From Anaerolineae bacterium (GTDB lineage: Bacteria; Chloroflexota; Anaerolineae; Promineifilales; Promineifilaceae), in NCBI GenBank assembly GCA_019637635.1, contig JAHBVI010000016.1, positions 1 through 64,000 of the forward strand: a DNA stretch of 64,000 nt, written 5' to 3'. Below, one piece after another: positions 51,417-59,791 of this stretch. Under the pieces are notes generated by a model. The model searched no databases. It was not told the origin of the DNA and saw nothing but the letters and a program-made list of their open reading frames with translations. Position 1 is the stretch's first letter; every line of letters starts with the position of its first letter. The translations under genes were made by a program, and so were the position numbers.

Positions 51417-52175
51417 CATCTCTCCGTGTAAGTATTCGTGAATGAGTTGGATGCTTTGGGGCACGGCCGTTTGCAGAATGGCTTGAATCTCCGCGATGGG
51501 CAGTTTGCCAAAGAGATGTTCGGCCATCCAGGCCGGGTCGTGCAGGGCGGCGGCAAATTCGGCCGGGGACAGCCCTAACCGCCCGGCGTAGATTTCCACC
51601 GTTTGGGACGGCGCGCCGGGTGCTAACTGGTCGGTGAGCAGTTCCCGCCACTGAATCAGGATGTCATCGGCGGCAAAGGGCAGCCAGTGGTCGGGGTGGG
51701 CGTGGGCGAGGGTGGTTACGGCCGTGTCCGGCAGTTCCGCCCGCGCCAGCGAATCCAGGTAGGTGAGCAGAATGAAATGAATCAGGCGGCGCTGTTTGGG
51801 TGGCCCCAGATGGTCAGCCTGGAAAAAGTAGGGCCAGGCAATCTGGCGCAGCCAGATCAGGTCATATAACAAATGGGCGCTGTAAGCGGCCACAAACATG
51901 CGCTGCCCGGCGGCCAATTGCCGGGGTTGGGCTAACTGCGGGAACTGTGTCCACATCTCCCGATAGGCGTCCGCGGCAGGCAGCGGCGGCAAATCATAAA
52001 AGTGGGTGGCGGGGCGGGGCAGTTCGCTGATGGCGTTGACGTCCGGGGCGACGCTGCCCAGGTAAAAAGCGGGCCATTCGGCGATCAGGATGTCGGCCAG
52101 ACGGCCGTGACCGTTGGCGGCGGCTTCGCAGCGAATCTGTTCGGCAATGTGCAGGTGCATGAAGGGGGTGGGCAT
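51372..52175 (-). CDS. Zinc-dependent phospholipase C-like protein
   Basis: A 267-residue protein of the Zn-dependent phospholipase C (PF00882-like) group. H-L-H-I-A-E-Q near 7-13, AFYLGSVAPDVN near 36-47, and the helical H-x-x-Y-D-L-I-W near 101-108 carry metal ligands. Such proteins may cleave phospholipids or act on other esters; the substrate is unknown. No signal peptide is present. The C-terminal 12 residues are repeat-encoded. The gene sits between the nucleoside kinase and a lytic transglycosylase. Confidence 0.78.
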   Translation of the reverse strand: MPTPFMHLHIAEQIRCEAAANGHGRLADILIAEWPAFYLGSVAPDVNAISELPRPATHFYDLPPLPAADAYREMWTQFPQLAQPRQLAAGQRMFVAAYSAHLLYDLIWLRQIAWPYFFQADHLGPPKQRRLIHFILLTYLDSLARAELPDTAVTTLAHAHPDHWLPFAADDILIQWRELLTDQLAPGAPSQTVEIYAGRLGLSPAEFAAALHDPAWMAEHLFGKLPIAEIQAILQTAVPQSIQLIHEYLHGEMRVKYQVSSVKLRDT

Positions 52176-52181
52176 GGAAAC

Positions 52182-52246
52182 TAGAGATTAGGGGATTGGG
52201 AGATTGAGAGATTAGCAATCTCCTAATCTCTCAATCTCCAAATCTC
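52182..52246. repeat. Iterated GAGATTAGG/GATTGAG hairpin
   Basis: Five words left, five complementary right, centred on TTAGCAATCT. Between the phospholipase-like and transglycosylase genes. Confidence 0.85.
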
Positions 52247-52251
52247 ATTTC

Positions 52252-53190
52252 TTAACGGTCAGAGATCGCACAATTGGAAGGCGCAAACCAGCGGGTGCTG
52301 GCCTGCCCGCGCAGGCGATCCAGCGTGGGCAGGCAGGCCATGAGTACGTGCGGGCTGTTATCCGTTGTTTTAACGCCCTCGGTTAACGGCCGTGCTTGCG
52401 GATACAAATCCAGATCACTGGTCTGGTTTACGGCCATGGCAGCCAACCCGCTGTTGACCGGCTGAGCCAGGACAACCGGCACCGCGTAGGCCACCACGTA
52501 ATAGGCTTTTCCGGCGGCATCAATGGAACGGTAGATAATATGTTTGCCCAGCAGATGCAGTCCCGTTTGGGGTTGGCTGCCCAATATCAACAAGGGTTCG
52601 GCGGGCACATGCCCCCTGGTGATTTCCACGGCAATTGTCCACTGGGTAGCAATATCGGGGGATTGGCCGGTGCGGGCGGCTACGGCACGGCCGTAACTGT
52701 CTAATACCCGGCTGGCATAGGCGCGGGGCACCCGGTTATTGGCCTGCATCCAGCCGCCGCTGTAAGCGGCTAAGGCGGCATACACATCGCCCCCCGATTG
52801 ACGCACCACTTCGGCCAAAATACCTACGCCCCACCGTAAATTGACCGCCGGGTTTTGCAGATCAGCGGCCGATGGCCGCCATTCCAGGCCTGGGCCGGTG
52901 GGCATAACGCCCATCAACCCCACCGCGCCCGCTTCGCTAACCAGATCGACACGGCCGTTGGACTCTTCCTTGATAACGGCGGCGATGAAGTCCGGGTCCA
53001 GCCCATACACGTCGGCCAGAACGGCAATATGCGCCGACCACTGCTGAATGTTTGGCCCCCAAACGGGCGAGAGGATAGACGGCTGGGATTGGGCCGCAGC
53101 CTCCGGGCGCGCCCCAACCGCCTGCACAAACGCCAGCAGCGCCAACAGGCAGCCGGTTAATAAAATCAGAGCGGGTTTGGGTCGTTTCAT
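52252..53190 (-). CDS. Lytic transglycosylase (SLT family)
   Basis: A 312-residue exported peptidoglycan-cleaving enzyme. It has a signal peptide (1-33), then an SLT domain from about 45, with catalytic Glu75 in AVIKEESNGR and typical downstream motifs GAVGLMGVMP and AYSGG (about 88-97 and 147-151). A C-terminal extension (about 200-312) has no clear family. It cuts glycan strands during wall remodelling. Directly upstream is a one-sided iterated repeat. Confidence 0.88.
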   Translation of the reverse strand: MKRPKPALILLTGCLLALLAFVQAVGARPEAAAQSQPSILSPVWGPNIQQWSAHIAVLADVYGLDPDFIAAVIKEESNGRVDLVSEAGAVGLMGVMPTGPGLEWRPSAADLQNPAVNLRWGVGILAEVVRQSGGDVYAALAAYSGGWMQANNRVPRAYASRVLDSYGRAVAARTGQSPDIATQWTIAVEITRGHVPAEPLLILGSQPQTGLHLLGKHIIYRSIDAAGKAYYVVAYAVPVVLAQPVNSGLAAMAVNQTSDLDLYPQARPLTEGVKTTDNSPHVLMACLPTLDRLRGQASTRWFAPSNCAISDR

Positions 53191-53193
53191 GTG

Positions 53194-53262
53194 ACCGGTG
53201 GTCGGTTATCTGTGAACGGTAAACGGTAAACGGTTATCGGTTATCGGTTATCGGTTATCGGT
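53194..53262. repeat. One-sided iterated GGTTATC/ACGGTAA heptamers
   Basis: Five exact copies of GGTTATC follow two copies of ACGGTAA, all on the same strand, with no opposing arm. Upstream of the transglycosylase start. Confidence 0.9.
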
Positions 53263-53292
53263 AGCCTGAAGTCGGACTTCGGGCATCCTCTG

Positions 53293-53811
53293 TTAAAGAA
53301 AATCAAAGCTCTGGGTGGCTGGCGGAATGGCCCACCAGCTAACGGCGGCTTTGGGTAAGGGGGCGGGCAGGTGCGACGGCCGTTTCCCTTTCTGTGGTGT
53401 GGTGGTGGTGTCATCGGGCAGCAGGACGGCCGTGAGCAGTTTGCCATCCGCTACCGGCGTCTGTTTACCGGCATAGGCATAACAGGGCAGACGGGCATAC
53501 AATTCCAGCGCCCGCACAAAACATTGCGTTTCTGTGCCATCGGGGTCAAACCCAAAAATCTCGGTGCGCGGGAAACGGTGGCCTTCCTCTTCCAGCCAGG
53601 TGTACACATCCAGACCGCGCTTTTCAATACCCCAATCATCCTTCACCACTGCCGGGAGGATGTGGTCTTCTGGCCCCTGCACCACAACGGCAAAACAGAG
53701 ATAAAGGGAGGTGTCCGTCGGTACTTCCGGGGTAGGGTTGGTAAGCAGCAGGGCGTAACGGCCGTTGGCCTCAATGATCTGTCCCTGTACATGCTGCAAG
53801 ATGAGTTTCAT
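53293..53811 (-). CDS. Hypothetical protein
   Basis: A 172-residue soluble protein starting MKLILQHVQGQIIEANGRYALLL. I chose this start because the longer frame to 53847 reads upstream sequence of no protein character. The middle (WLEEEGHRFPRTEIFGFDPDG, about 75-95) looks folded and acidic. It has no signal peptide and I do not recognise it. It lies alone between the transglycosylase and the alcohol dehydrogenase. Confidence 0.6.
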   Translation of the reverse strand: MKLILQHVQGQIIEANGRYALLLTNPTPEVPTDTSLYLCFAVVVQGPEDHILPAVVKDDWGIEKRGLDVYTWLEEEGHRFPRTEIFGFDPDGTETQCFVRALELYARLPCYAYAGKQTPVADGKLLTAVLLPDDTTTTPQKGKRPSHLPAPLPKAAVSWWAIPPATQSFDFL

Positions 53812-53860
53812 AACCCACAACTTACCAGAATTACCAGGGGGAAGCAAGTGGATTTGGTGT

Positions 53861-53930
53861 GTTTAGGTGTCAGGTGTCAAGTGCCAGGTGATTACCAGTG
53901 ATTGCCTGACACTTGACACCTGGCACTTGC
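53861..53930. repeat. Iterated GGTGTCAA/GTGCCAG hairpin
   Basis: Words GTGTCAGGTGTCAAGTGCCAG face TGACACTTGACACCTGGCAC; between the hypothetical and alcohol dehydrogenase genes, just before the latter's start. Confidence 0.85.
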
Positions 53931-53963
53931 ATACCTTTGAAACGCTGTCTATCATTGCGCCCT

Positions 53964-55007
53964 ATGAAAGCTCTCGTTTTTCACCAACATGGCGATTTAG
54001 ATCAAGTGCGTGTGGCCGATATTCCCGAACCGGAAATGGGGCCAGATGAGGTGCTGCTGTCTGTGCAGGCGGCGGCGCTGAACCGGTTGGATTTGTGGGT
54101 GTTGGCCGGTTGGCCGGCGCTGAAATTGAAGCTGCCGCACGTGATGGGCAGCGACGGCGCAGGCGTGGTAGCCCAGGTTGGGGCCAATGTGACCCGCTTC
54201 CAGCCCGGCGACCGGGTGGCCGTAAACCCCACCCTCTGGAACCCGGACGACTATTTTGCCCGCATTGGCCGGGACAACATGACGGACGGTCATAGCATTA
54301 TCGGGGAACATGTGGATGGGTTTGCGGCGGAGTACATCACCCTACCGGCCCGTAACCTGATGAAAATGCCCGACCACGTCTCTTTTGCCGAGGCAGCAGC
54401 CGCTTCCCTGGTGTTTGTTACGGCCTGGCATTCGCTCATCGCGCGCGGCGGCCTGCAAGCGGGGGAGACGGTGCTGATTGTGGGCGCGGGTGGCGGCGTG
54501 AACACCGCTTCTATTCAGATTGCCAAACTGGCCGGGGCGGGCCGCATCTATGTGGTTGGCTCTGATGAAAAAAAGCTGGCGCTGGCGCGGCAGTTAGGCG
54601 CAGATGTGACCATTAACCGGCAGGAAGAGGATTGGGGCAAGGCGATCTTCAAATTGACCAACCGGCTGGGGGTGGATGTGGTGGTGGATAATGTGGGCGC
54701 AGCCACGTACCATACCTCGCTGCGGGCGCTGAAACGGGGCGGGCGGCTGCTGACGGTGGGCAATACCAGCGGCGCGAAGTTTGAGTTTGATAACCGGCTG
54801 ATGTTTGGCAAACATTTGAGCATCATCGGCAGCACGATGGGCACCCACGCAGATTATGAAAAAGTGATGGGGATGGTATTCGACGGCCGTCTCCGCCCCA
54901 TTATTGATTCCATCTACCCGCTTGACGAAGGGGTGACCGCTTTACAACGGCTGCAAGCGGGGGAGGTGATGGGAAAATTGGTGTTGTCGGTGAACGGTAA
55001 TTCGTAA
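53964..55007 (+). CDS. Zinc-type alcohol dehydrogenase / quinone oxidoreductase (MDR)
   Basis: A 347-residue medium-chain dehydrogenase. It has MKALVFHQHGDLDQVRV at the start, GSDGAGVVAQVGANVTRFQPGDRV near 61-85, and the NAD(P) motif VLIVGAGGGVNTASIQIAKLAG near 170-190. The N-terminal catalytic zinc ligands are partly changed, so it may be a zinc-free reductase. I chose the ATG at 53964, since the longer frame reads through a repeat. The stop lies in the next iterated hairpin. Confidence 0.85.
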   Translation: MKALVFHQHGDLDQVRVADIPEPEMGPDEVLLSVQAAALNRLDLWVLAGWPALKLKLPHVMGSDGAGVVAQVGANVTRFQPGDRVAVNPTLWNPDDYFARIGRDNMTDGHSIIGEHVDGFAAEYITLPARNLMKMPDHVSFAEAAAASLVFVTAWHSLIARGGLQAGETVLIVGAGGGVNTASIQIAKLAGAGRIYVVGSDEKKLALARQLGADVTINRQEEDWGKAIFKLTNRLGVDVVVDNVGAATYHTSLRALKRGGRLLTVGNTSGAKFEFDNRLMFGKHLSIIGSTMGTHADYEKVMGMVFDGRLRPIIDSIYPLDEGVTALQRLQAGEVMGKLVLSVNGNS

Positions 55008-55066
55008 TTTGTTAGCCGTAATCCGTGAACCGTAAACGGATTACGGCTAACGGATTACGGCTAACG
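54997..55066. repeat. Iterated CGTAATC/CGTGAAC hairpin
   Basis: Shared by the convergent dehydrogenase and YbaK genes. It writes N-S-stop of the former and the final A-V-I-R-stop of the latter. Confidence 0.88.
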
Positions 55067-55526
55067 CCGCCGTCTCCGGCCCAACCACCCGCCGCAACTC
55101 CGCTACTGTCAGTTTCATCAAGGCATTGATGTCCCCACCGCCGCCGTAGATGTGGGGGTGTGAGAGGGAGGGGACGGCCGTTTCCACCACCGTGCGAATC
55201 GGCTGCACATAAGCAAACGGCGGCACCGACCCGGCCACGTAACCGGTAAGAGCCAATACCTCATCCGGCCCGGCAATTTTCACCTGCCGCCGCGATAGGC
55301 CCAGATAATCGGCCAGCAATTTGTAATTCAGCCGCGCCAGCCCGCTGGCAATGACCACCACCGGCTCTTTGTCCGCCAGAAACAGCACCGATTTGATAAT
55401 TTGCTCCGGCAGCACGCCTAACGCCAGAGCCGCCGCTTCCACAGTGGGCGTTTCTACTGCCAGAAACAAAATTTCGGCTTCGATATTATTTTCGATGAGA
55501 AAGGTTTGCAGGTTGGCGCTGTTCAT
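55047..55526 (-). CDS. YbaK/EbsC family aminoacyl-tRNA deacylase
   Basis: A 159-residue YbaK-type protein that hydrolyses mischarged aminoacyl-tRNAs (proline/cysteine type). TVEAAALALGV and QIIKSVLFLA mark the N-terminal half, and GSVPPFAY near 105 is the loop typical of the family. The last residues, A-L-A-V-I-R, come from an iterated repeat. Start at 55526 is the first ATG. Confidence 0.9.
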   Translation of the reverse strand: MNSANLQTFLIENNIEAEILFLAVETPTVEAAALALGVLPEQIIKSVLFLADKEPVVVIASGLARLNYKLLADYLGLSRRQVKIAGPDEVLALTGYVAGSVPPFAYVQPIRTVVETAVPSLSHPHIYGGGGDINALMKLTVAELRRVVGPETAALAVIR

Positions 55527-55585
55527 AGAGCAGGGGCGATCAGGAATTGGCGGTTCGGTGTATTGTTTGCATCCAGGCTATCTCA

Positions 55586-55936
55586 TCAGCGGAAAGCTCT
55601 GACGGCGTCTCGTACCTCGACGCTGGCAATACGCAAGGGAACAGGGTTCATTAAGGGCAGCGTGATGGGGGCAACCAGATCGGCAGATAGCGCGGGGGCC
55701 GGTTCATGGAGGGTAGACGGCCGTTGCGCCAGCAACACCTCCACATCCGGGTACATCACCCCAATTTCCACCTCCGGGTACACATCTTCCACCACCGTAA
55801 TTTCCAGCCGCGCCACGTAACGTGGGCGGATTTGCGCTCCCAGCCGCCGGGCAATTTCTGAAGCCAGCCGATGGAGGACATCCGGCCACAAATACCCTTC
55901 CAGATAGGGATCCATTCCCAGAAATGGTGAGGGCAT
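55586..55936 (-). CDS. DUF4058 protein, truncated
   Basis: A 116-residue piece of a DUF4058 protein: MPSPFLGMDPYLEGYLWPDVLHRLASEIARRL at the start is diagnostic. Known members are about twice this length and continue into a second domain; here the frame stops after EVRDAVRAFR. It is probably a 3'-truncated remnant, though stable expression cannot be excluded. I chose the ATG at 55936 over a longer frame. It follows the PIN gene. Confidence 0.75.
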   Translation of the reverse strand: MPSPFLGMDPYLEGYLWPDVLHRLASEIARRLGAQIRPRYVARLEITVVEDVYPEVEIGVMYPDVEVLLAQRPSTLHEPAPALSADLVAPITLPLMNPVPLRIASVEVRDAVRAFR

Positions 55937-55943
55937 AATAAAT

Positions 55944-56366
55944 TCATTGGCTCCAATCTTCAAATTTTAGATTTGGAACCAGCCCAAAATGTCGCACATT
56001 ACTGGTAACTAATACCGCATTATGCGCCAGAGTTATAGCAGCTATGCGCAAATCCTGTGACCCAATGCGCAGCTTCTGGGCATCCAATTTTTGATACTGG
56101 CTAACAGCTTCATTCTCAAAAGCTAAAATGGGAACCCGGCAAAAATACAGTTGTGTCAATTGCAGCTTTTGAAATGCTGACTTCAATTGCTCTGGGGATT
56201 GTTTGCGGTTTATAGCAGCTAAACGGCCACGCATTTGCTCATACACAGTGACGATGGTTGTAGCGACCTCATTTGGTGAAAGCTGTTGGAAACGCCTGAT
56301 CACCGGCTCTCGACCCAACTGATGATAGGTCACTGTGTCCGTATCTAAAATATATCGGATGGTCAA
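55944..56366 (-). CDS. PIN-domain toxin (VapC-like)
   Basis: A 140-residue PIN-domain protein. The acidic active site begins at LDTDT (Asp8, Asp10), further acidic positions are near 42 (VYEQ) and at QDLRIAAI (about 105), and VTSNVRHF near 122 is typical of the C-terminal strand. It should be a Mg-dependent ribonuclease toxin. It starts four bases inside the end of the upstream HicB-like gene, the arrangement of a toxin-antitoxin pair. No ACGGCCGT copy is present. Confidence 0.87.
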   Translation of the reverse strand: MTIRYILDTDTVTYHQLGREPVIRRFQQLSPNEVATTIVTVYEQMRGRLAAINRKQSPEQLKSAFQKLQLTQLYFCRVPILAFENEAVSQYQKLDAQKLRIGSQDLRIAAITLAHNAVLVTSNVRHFGLVPNLKFEDWSQ

Positions 56367-56662
56367 TCTGTTATCTCCGTGGCTCGAACCTTATATATCT
56401 CATGCAGCATTGGCTCCAATGTCTCATCATCAGCAAATAGACCTGCTGTTGTTAGCCAGGGATTGGGAGCAACCGTCTCCGGTGCAACGGAAATATCAAC
56501 ATACACCAGCTCTGTCGTGGTCATAACGCCCTGAATCGCTTCTTGTATTTCCTGCAGCGTCTCCTGGCGTGAATTACCCACTTTGGTTAGACCTGGCATA
56601 AGTGGAACAGTAGCTTCATATTTCCCATCCTTACGGCGTTGTAATAAAATTGCGTATTGCAT
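56363..56662 (-). CDS. HicB-like antitoxin
   Basis: A 99-residue protein with the partial RNase H-fold of HicB: MQYAILLQRRKDGKYEATVPLMPGLTKVGNSRQETLQEIQEAI at 1-43. No DNA-binding domain is clear at the C-terminus. I chose the ATG at 56662. It precedes and overlaps the PIN toxin by four bases, so it is probably its antitoxin; HicB relatives are more usually paired with HicA. Confidence 0.75.
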   Translation of the reverse strand: MQYAILLQRRKDGKYEATVPLMPGLTKVGNSRQETLQEIQEAIQGVMTTTELVYVDISVAPETVAPNPWLTTAGLFADDETLEPMLHEIYKVRATEITD

Positions 56663-56764
56663 GATCACCTCTGTACCTGAATTGACAAAACAGCTAAGCC
56701 ACAATTCTTTAACAGTGTTGGATTATACCAGATAATCAAGTACCACCTGAAACAGGAATGTAGT

Positions 56765-58384
56765 ATGAGTCAACTAATCAGCCATATCAATACAAACAGC
56801 CCCGAATATAAGGGTAATTTTGCCCACAACCAGGCTTTGGCGGCGCAATTGCATGAACGGCAGCAAGAGGTGGCAGCGGCACGGCCGTCGCGCACCATCG
56901 AGCGCCACCGGGAGCGGGGCAAACTGCTCGTCCACGAACGCATAGACGCCATCCTGGACGAGGGCAGCCCCTTTCTGGAACTATCACCACTGGCCGCCTG
57001 GGAAATGCACGACGGGGAAGCACCCGGCGCGGGCATTGTCACCGGAATCGGCCGTATTCAGGGGCTAGAGTGCCTGATTATCGCCAATGACCCCACCGTG
57101 AAAGGCGGCACCTATTTCCCGGAAACGGTCAAGAAGCATTTACGCGCCCAGACCATTGCCGAAGAAAACTGCCTGCCCACCATCTACCTGGTGGATTCCG
57201 GCGGTGCATTTTTGCACTTGCAGGCAGATGTGTTCCCGGATAAGGAGCATTTTGGCCGTATTTTCTACAACATCGCCCGCATGTCCGGCAAGGGGATTAC
57301 GCAAATTGCGGCCGTATTGGGAAGCTGCACCGCCGGGGGTGCCTATATCCCGGCGATGTGTGATGAAACCATTATTGTCAAGGGCAACGGCACGATTTTC
57401 CTGGGCGGGCCGCCGTTGGTGAAGGCGGCGACGGGTGAAGAGGTCACGGCCGAAGAGCTAGGCGGCGCGGATGTGCATACCCGGCTCAGTGGCGTGGCCG
57501 ACCATTTTGCCGAGGATGAGCATGAGGCGCTGGCGCAGGTGCGGCAGATTGTGGCCCACCTGAACCGGCGCAAAACGATGCCGGTGGTGATGCAAGAGCC
57601 GGAAGAACCGGCCTATGACCCGCAGGAGTTATATGGGGTCATCCCCGCCGACCAGCGCACCCAATATGACGTGCGCGAAGTGATTGCCCGGCTGGTGGAT
57701 GGTAGCCGTTTGCATGAATTTAAGGTGCGCTATGGGCCGCAGGTGGTGTGTGGTTTTGCCCATATTCTGGGCATCCCGGTGGGCATTGTGGCGAACAATG
57801 GCTTGCTGTTTAGCGAATCAGCCTTGAAGGCCACCCACTTTATCCAGCTATGCGGGCAGCGGGGCACGCCGCTGCTGTTTTTGCAAAACATTGCCGGCTT
57901 TATGGTAGGGCGGCAGTATGAAAACGGGGGGATTGCCAAGGATGGGGCGAAGATGGTCACGGCCGTGAGCAATGTCAACGTGCCCCGCATCACCCTGCTG
58001 CATGGGGCCAGTCATGGTGCTGGCAACTACGGCATGAGCGGCCGGGCCTATGACCCGCGTTTCCTCTTTAGCTGGCCCAACAGCCGCATCAGCGTGATGA
58101 GCGGTGAAGCGGCGGCGGGCGTTTTGTGGACGGTGGGGCAGGCGTCGGCGCTGCGCGGCCTGGCCGACCCCACGCCGGAACAAATTGCCGCCGCCGAAGC
58201 CGAATTCAAACGCCCCATCCTGGCACAGTATGAACATGAAAGCAGCCCCTACTTTGCCACCGCCCGCCTGTGGGATGACGGCATCCTCGACCCGGCGCAG
58301 ACGCGCACGGCGCTGGGGCTGGCCTTCGCCATTACCCTCAACGCACCGCTGCCAGCTGCCCGGTACGGCACATTCAGGATGTAA
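56765..58384 (+). CDS. Acyl-CoA carboxylase, carboxyltransferase beta subunit
   Basis: A 539-residue biotin-dependent carboxyltransferase of the methylcrotonyl/propionyl/geranyl-CoA type. [15 protein letters not shown] (about 45-60), [19 protein letters not shown] (about 112-130), [14 protein letters not shown], and the C-terminal [25 protein letters not shown] (about 420-445) are all typical of the MccB group. It transfers carboxyl from biotin to an acyl-CoA. The biotin carboxylase subunit is not in the window. A 600-base gap follows. Confidence 0.93.
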   Translation: MSQLISHINTNSPEYKGNFAHNQALAAQLHERQQEVAAARPSRTIERHRERGKLLVHERIDAILDEGSPFLELSPLAAWEMHDGEAPGAGIVTGIGRIQGLECLIIANDPTVKGGTYFPETVKKHLRAQTIAEENCLPTIYLVDSGGAFLHLQADVFPDKEHFGRIFYNIARMSGKGITQIAAVLGSCTAGGAYIPAMCDETIIVKGNGTIFLGGPPLVKAATGEEVTAEELGGADVHTRLSGVADHFAEDEHEALAQVRQIVAHLNRRKTMPVVMQEPEEPAYDPQELYGVIPADQRTQYDVREVIARLVDGSRLHEFKVRYGPQVVCGFAHILGIPVGIVANNGLLFSESALKATHFIQLCGQRGTPLLFLQNIAGFMVGRQYENGGIAKDGAKMVTAVSNVNVPRITLLHGASHGAGNYGMSGRAYDPRFLFSWPNSRISVMSGEAAAGVLWTVGQASALRGLADPTPEQIAAAEAEFKRPILAQYEHESSPYFATARLWDDGILDPAQTRTALGLAFAITLNAPLPAARYGTFRM

Positions 58385-58389
58385 CGACA

Positions 58390-58498
58390 GCGGATGAGAG
58401 CGAATAAGCGGATAGTTTATCCGCTGCGGTTACAGGGCAACGGATGTGAACGGATAAGCGGATGGTCTATTCGTTTATCAGCTTGCTATCCGCTGCCC
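58390..58498. repeat. Iterated GGATAAGC words
   Basis: Imperfect GCGGATAG, CGGATGTGAACGGATAAGCGG and reverse words after the carboxylase gene, forming a loose hairpin. Confidence 0.6.
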
Positions 58499-58555
58499 CA
58501 AACATGTTGCAATGCCACGTCTCTTATGGAAATGAAGTTTCCACTCGTTCGTGTG

Positions 58556-58588
58556 AGACATCCGATTTCTCAAAGAAATCGGATGTCT
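58556..58588. terminator. ACATCCGATTTCT hairpin, second copy
   Basis: AGACATCCGATTTCT (58556-58570) pairs with 58574-58588 around CAA. The stem is nearly identical to the terminator at 19533-19561. Confidence 0.8.
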
Positions 58589-58619
58589 GGTTGCTACTCA
58601 ATATCTCGTGGAGGAGTGC

Positions 58620-58647
58620 GCATCCTCAGATGCGCATCTGAGGATGC
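58620..58647. repeat. 28-base perfect palindrome with flanking GAGGAG/CTCCTC
   Basis: GCATCCTCAGATGC followed directly by its inverse; GAGGAG at 58611-58616 and CTCCTC at 58647-58652 extend the symmetry. Followed by a stretch starting CATTCCGAGCGAACTC. Confidence 0.85.
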
Positions 58648-58838
58648 TCCTCTCACCTCTGTCATTCCGAGCGAACTCTTCGGGGCGAGTATCTCAGACA
58701 CCGGCTTGCCTCCGGCGGCATGACGGCCGTCAGGCTTGACGACCGTCAAACCTGTCAACAAGAAATCCGCCCACCCTGCCCAAATTCCTTCTCGAAATTT
58801 CCTGTCGGTCATGCTACAATGTTTGACATAACCGTTCA

Positions 58839-58900
58839 GACCTGACAGATTTCTTAACAGTCCAACTTGAAACTTTGCAGGTCAAAACCCTGTCAGGTCT
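58839..58900. repeat. Long CCTGACAG repeat, second copy
   Basis: GACCTGACAGATTTCTTAACAG, AACTTGAAACTT, CAGGTCAAAA, CCTGTCAGGTC, in the same order as the copy at 35969-36031. Ends are inverted repeats. Confidence 0.75.
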
Positions 58901-58952
58901 GTATAGTAGACATTATCAGGAATAAGCATCTCCTATGATTGTGTCATTCCGT

Positions 58953-58958
58953 TATAAT
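58953..58958 (+). promoter_or_regulatory. Perfect TATAAT -10 box before the TPR-membrane gene
   Basis: TATAAT 28 bases before the ATG at 58986, with AGGAGAG as the ribosome site. No good -35 is seen at the usual distance. Confidence 0.45.
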
Positions 58959-58985
58959 TCCTAACAAGTTGCAGGAGAGACAAAA

Positions 58986-59687
58986 ATGGACCAGGTATTA
59001 GCAGAGGCAATCGCCGCCACCCGCGCCAATGACAAACGCAAAGCCCAACTCTTGCTGGCCAACAACCTCAAAGAAAACCCGGAAAGCGTGCAATCCTGGT
59101 ACTTGCTCAGTATGCTGGTAGATTCCAAAGAGAAACAGGCGCTCTACCTGGGCAAGGCATTGGCGCTGGACCCCCACCATCCCAAAGCCCAGGAACGGCT
59201 GGCCCGGCTGCAAACGGCCGAAACCATCGCCATCTCCGACGAGCCGTTGGACTTCCTGGCACAATCAGAAGGCGCCACCCTGCCCAACTGGTTGGCCGGG
59301 GACGCCGGGGCGCTGCAACTAGACAAAATGGGGATGCGGGCCGCCCCCGGTATGGTGGCCGAAGAAGAAGCGGACGTCACGGCCGTAGCCCCCACCATCG
59401 CCAAAGAGGTGCCCGACTGGCTGCAAGAAGACGTCAGCCCCACCTGGGTCTCCCAGGAACCACCCACCCAGGTATCCCCCTTCCCCGCCGAGAAGAAAGC
59501 GCCACCCAAAGCCAAACCAGCCCCCGCCGCCCAGGCCAAACCCGCCCCTCGCAAAAAACCGGCGGCCAAAAAACCCCGCACCAAAAAACAAAAAGCCTCC
59601 CAACTCAATCTGGTCATGGGGGTGATGATAGTTTTCTTCATCCTGGTCGTGCTGTTACTGGCTTATCTAGTCTTGCAGGGTAGTTGA
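58986..59687 (+). CDS. TPR-like, Pro/Lys-rich membrane protein
   Basis: A 233-residue protein. Residues 1-80 are TPR-like helices (NDKRKAQLLLANNLKENPESVQSWYLLSMLVDSKEKQALYLGKALALDP). A middle region holds two P-x-W-L motifs (LPNWLAG, VPDWLQED). A long basic Ala/Pro/Lys linker (about 165-205) precedes a final transmembrane segment (about 209-232). It is a tail-anchored protein whose N-terminus faces the cytoplasm. Function unknown. The PP2C gene follows 104 bases later. Confidence 0.65.
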   Translation: MDQVLAEAIAATRANDKRKAQLLLANNLKENPESVQSWYLLSMLVDSKEKQALYLGKALALDPHHPKAQERLARLQTAETIAISDEPLDFLAQSEGATLPNWLAGDAGALQLDKMGMRAAPGMVAEEEADVTAVAPTIAKEVPDWLQEDVSPTWVSQEPPTQVSPFPAEKKAPPKAKPAPAAQAKPAPRKKPAAKKPRTKKQKASQLNLVMGVMIVFFILVVLLLAYLVLQGS

Positions 59688-59720
59688 GATATGGGGATAT
59701 TAAAAATATCCCCATATCTC
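59686..59720. terminator. GAGATATGGGGATATT hairpin
   Basis: Perfect 16-base arms at 59686-59701 and 59705-59720 around AAA. It begins at the stop codon of the TPR-membrane gene. Confidence 0.85.
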
Positions 59721-59791
59721 CATAAGCCCTTACATTATCCCCACCGAAGTAAGGGTTGCCCTATTGCCCATTTGTGTATATAGTCTCTGGC

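Noticed and set aside
53194-53262. Tandem heptamers considered as a CRISPR array
   Set aside because: Units are 7 bases with no spacers and no cas gene is near; other copies form hairpins.
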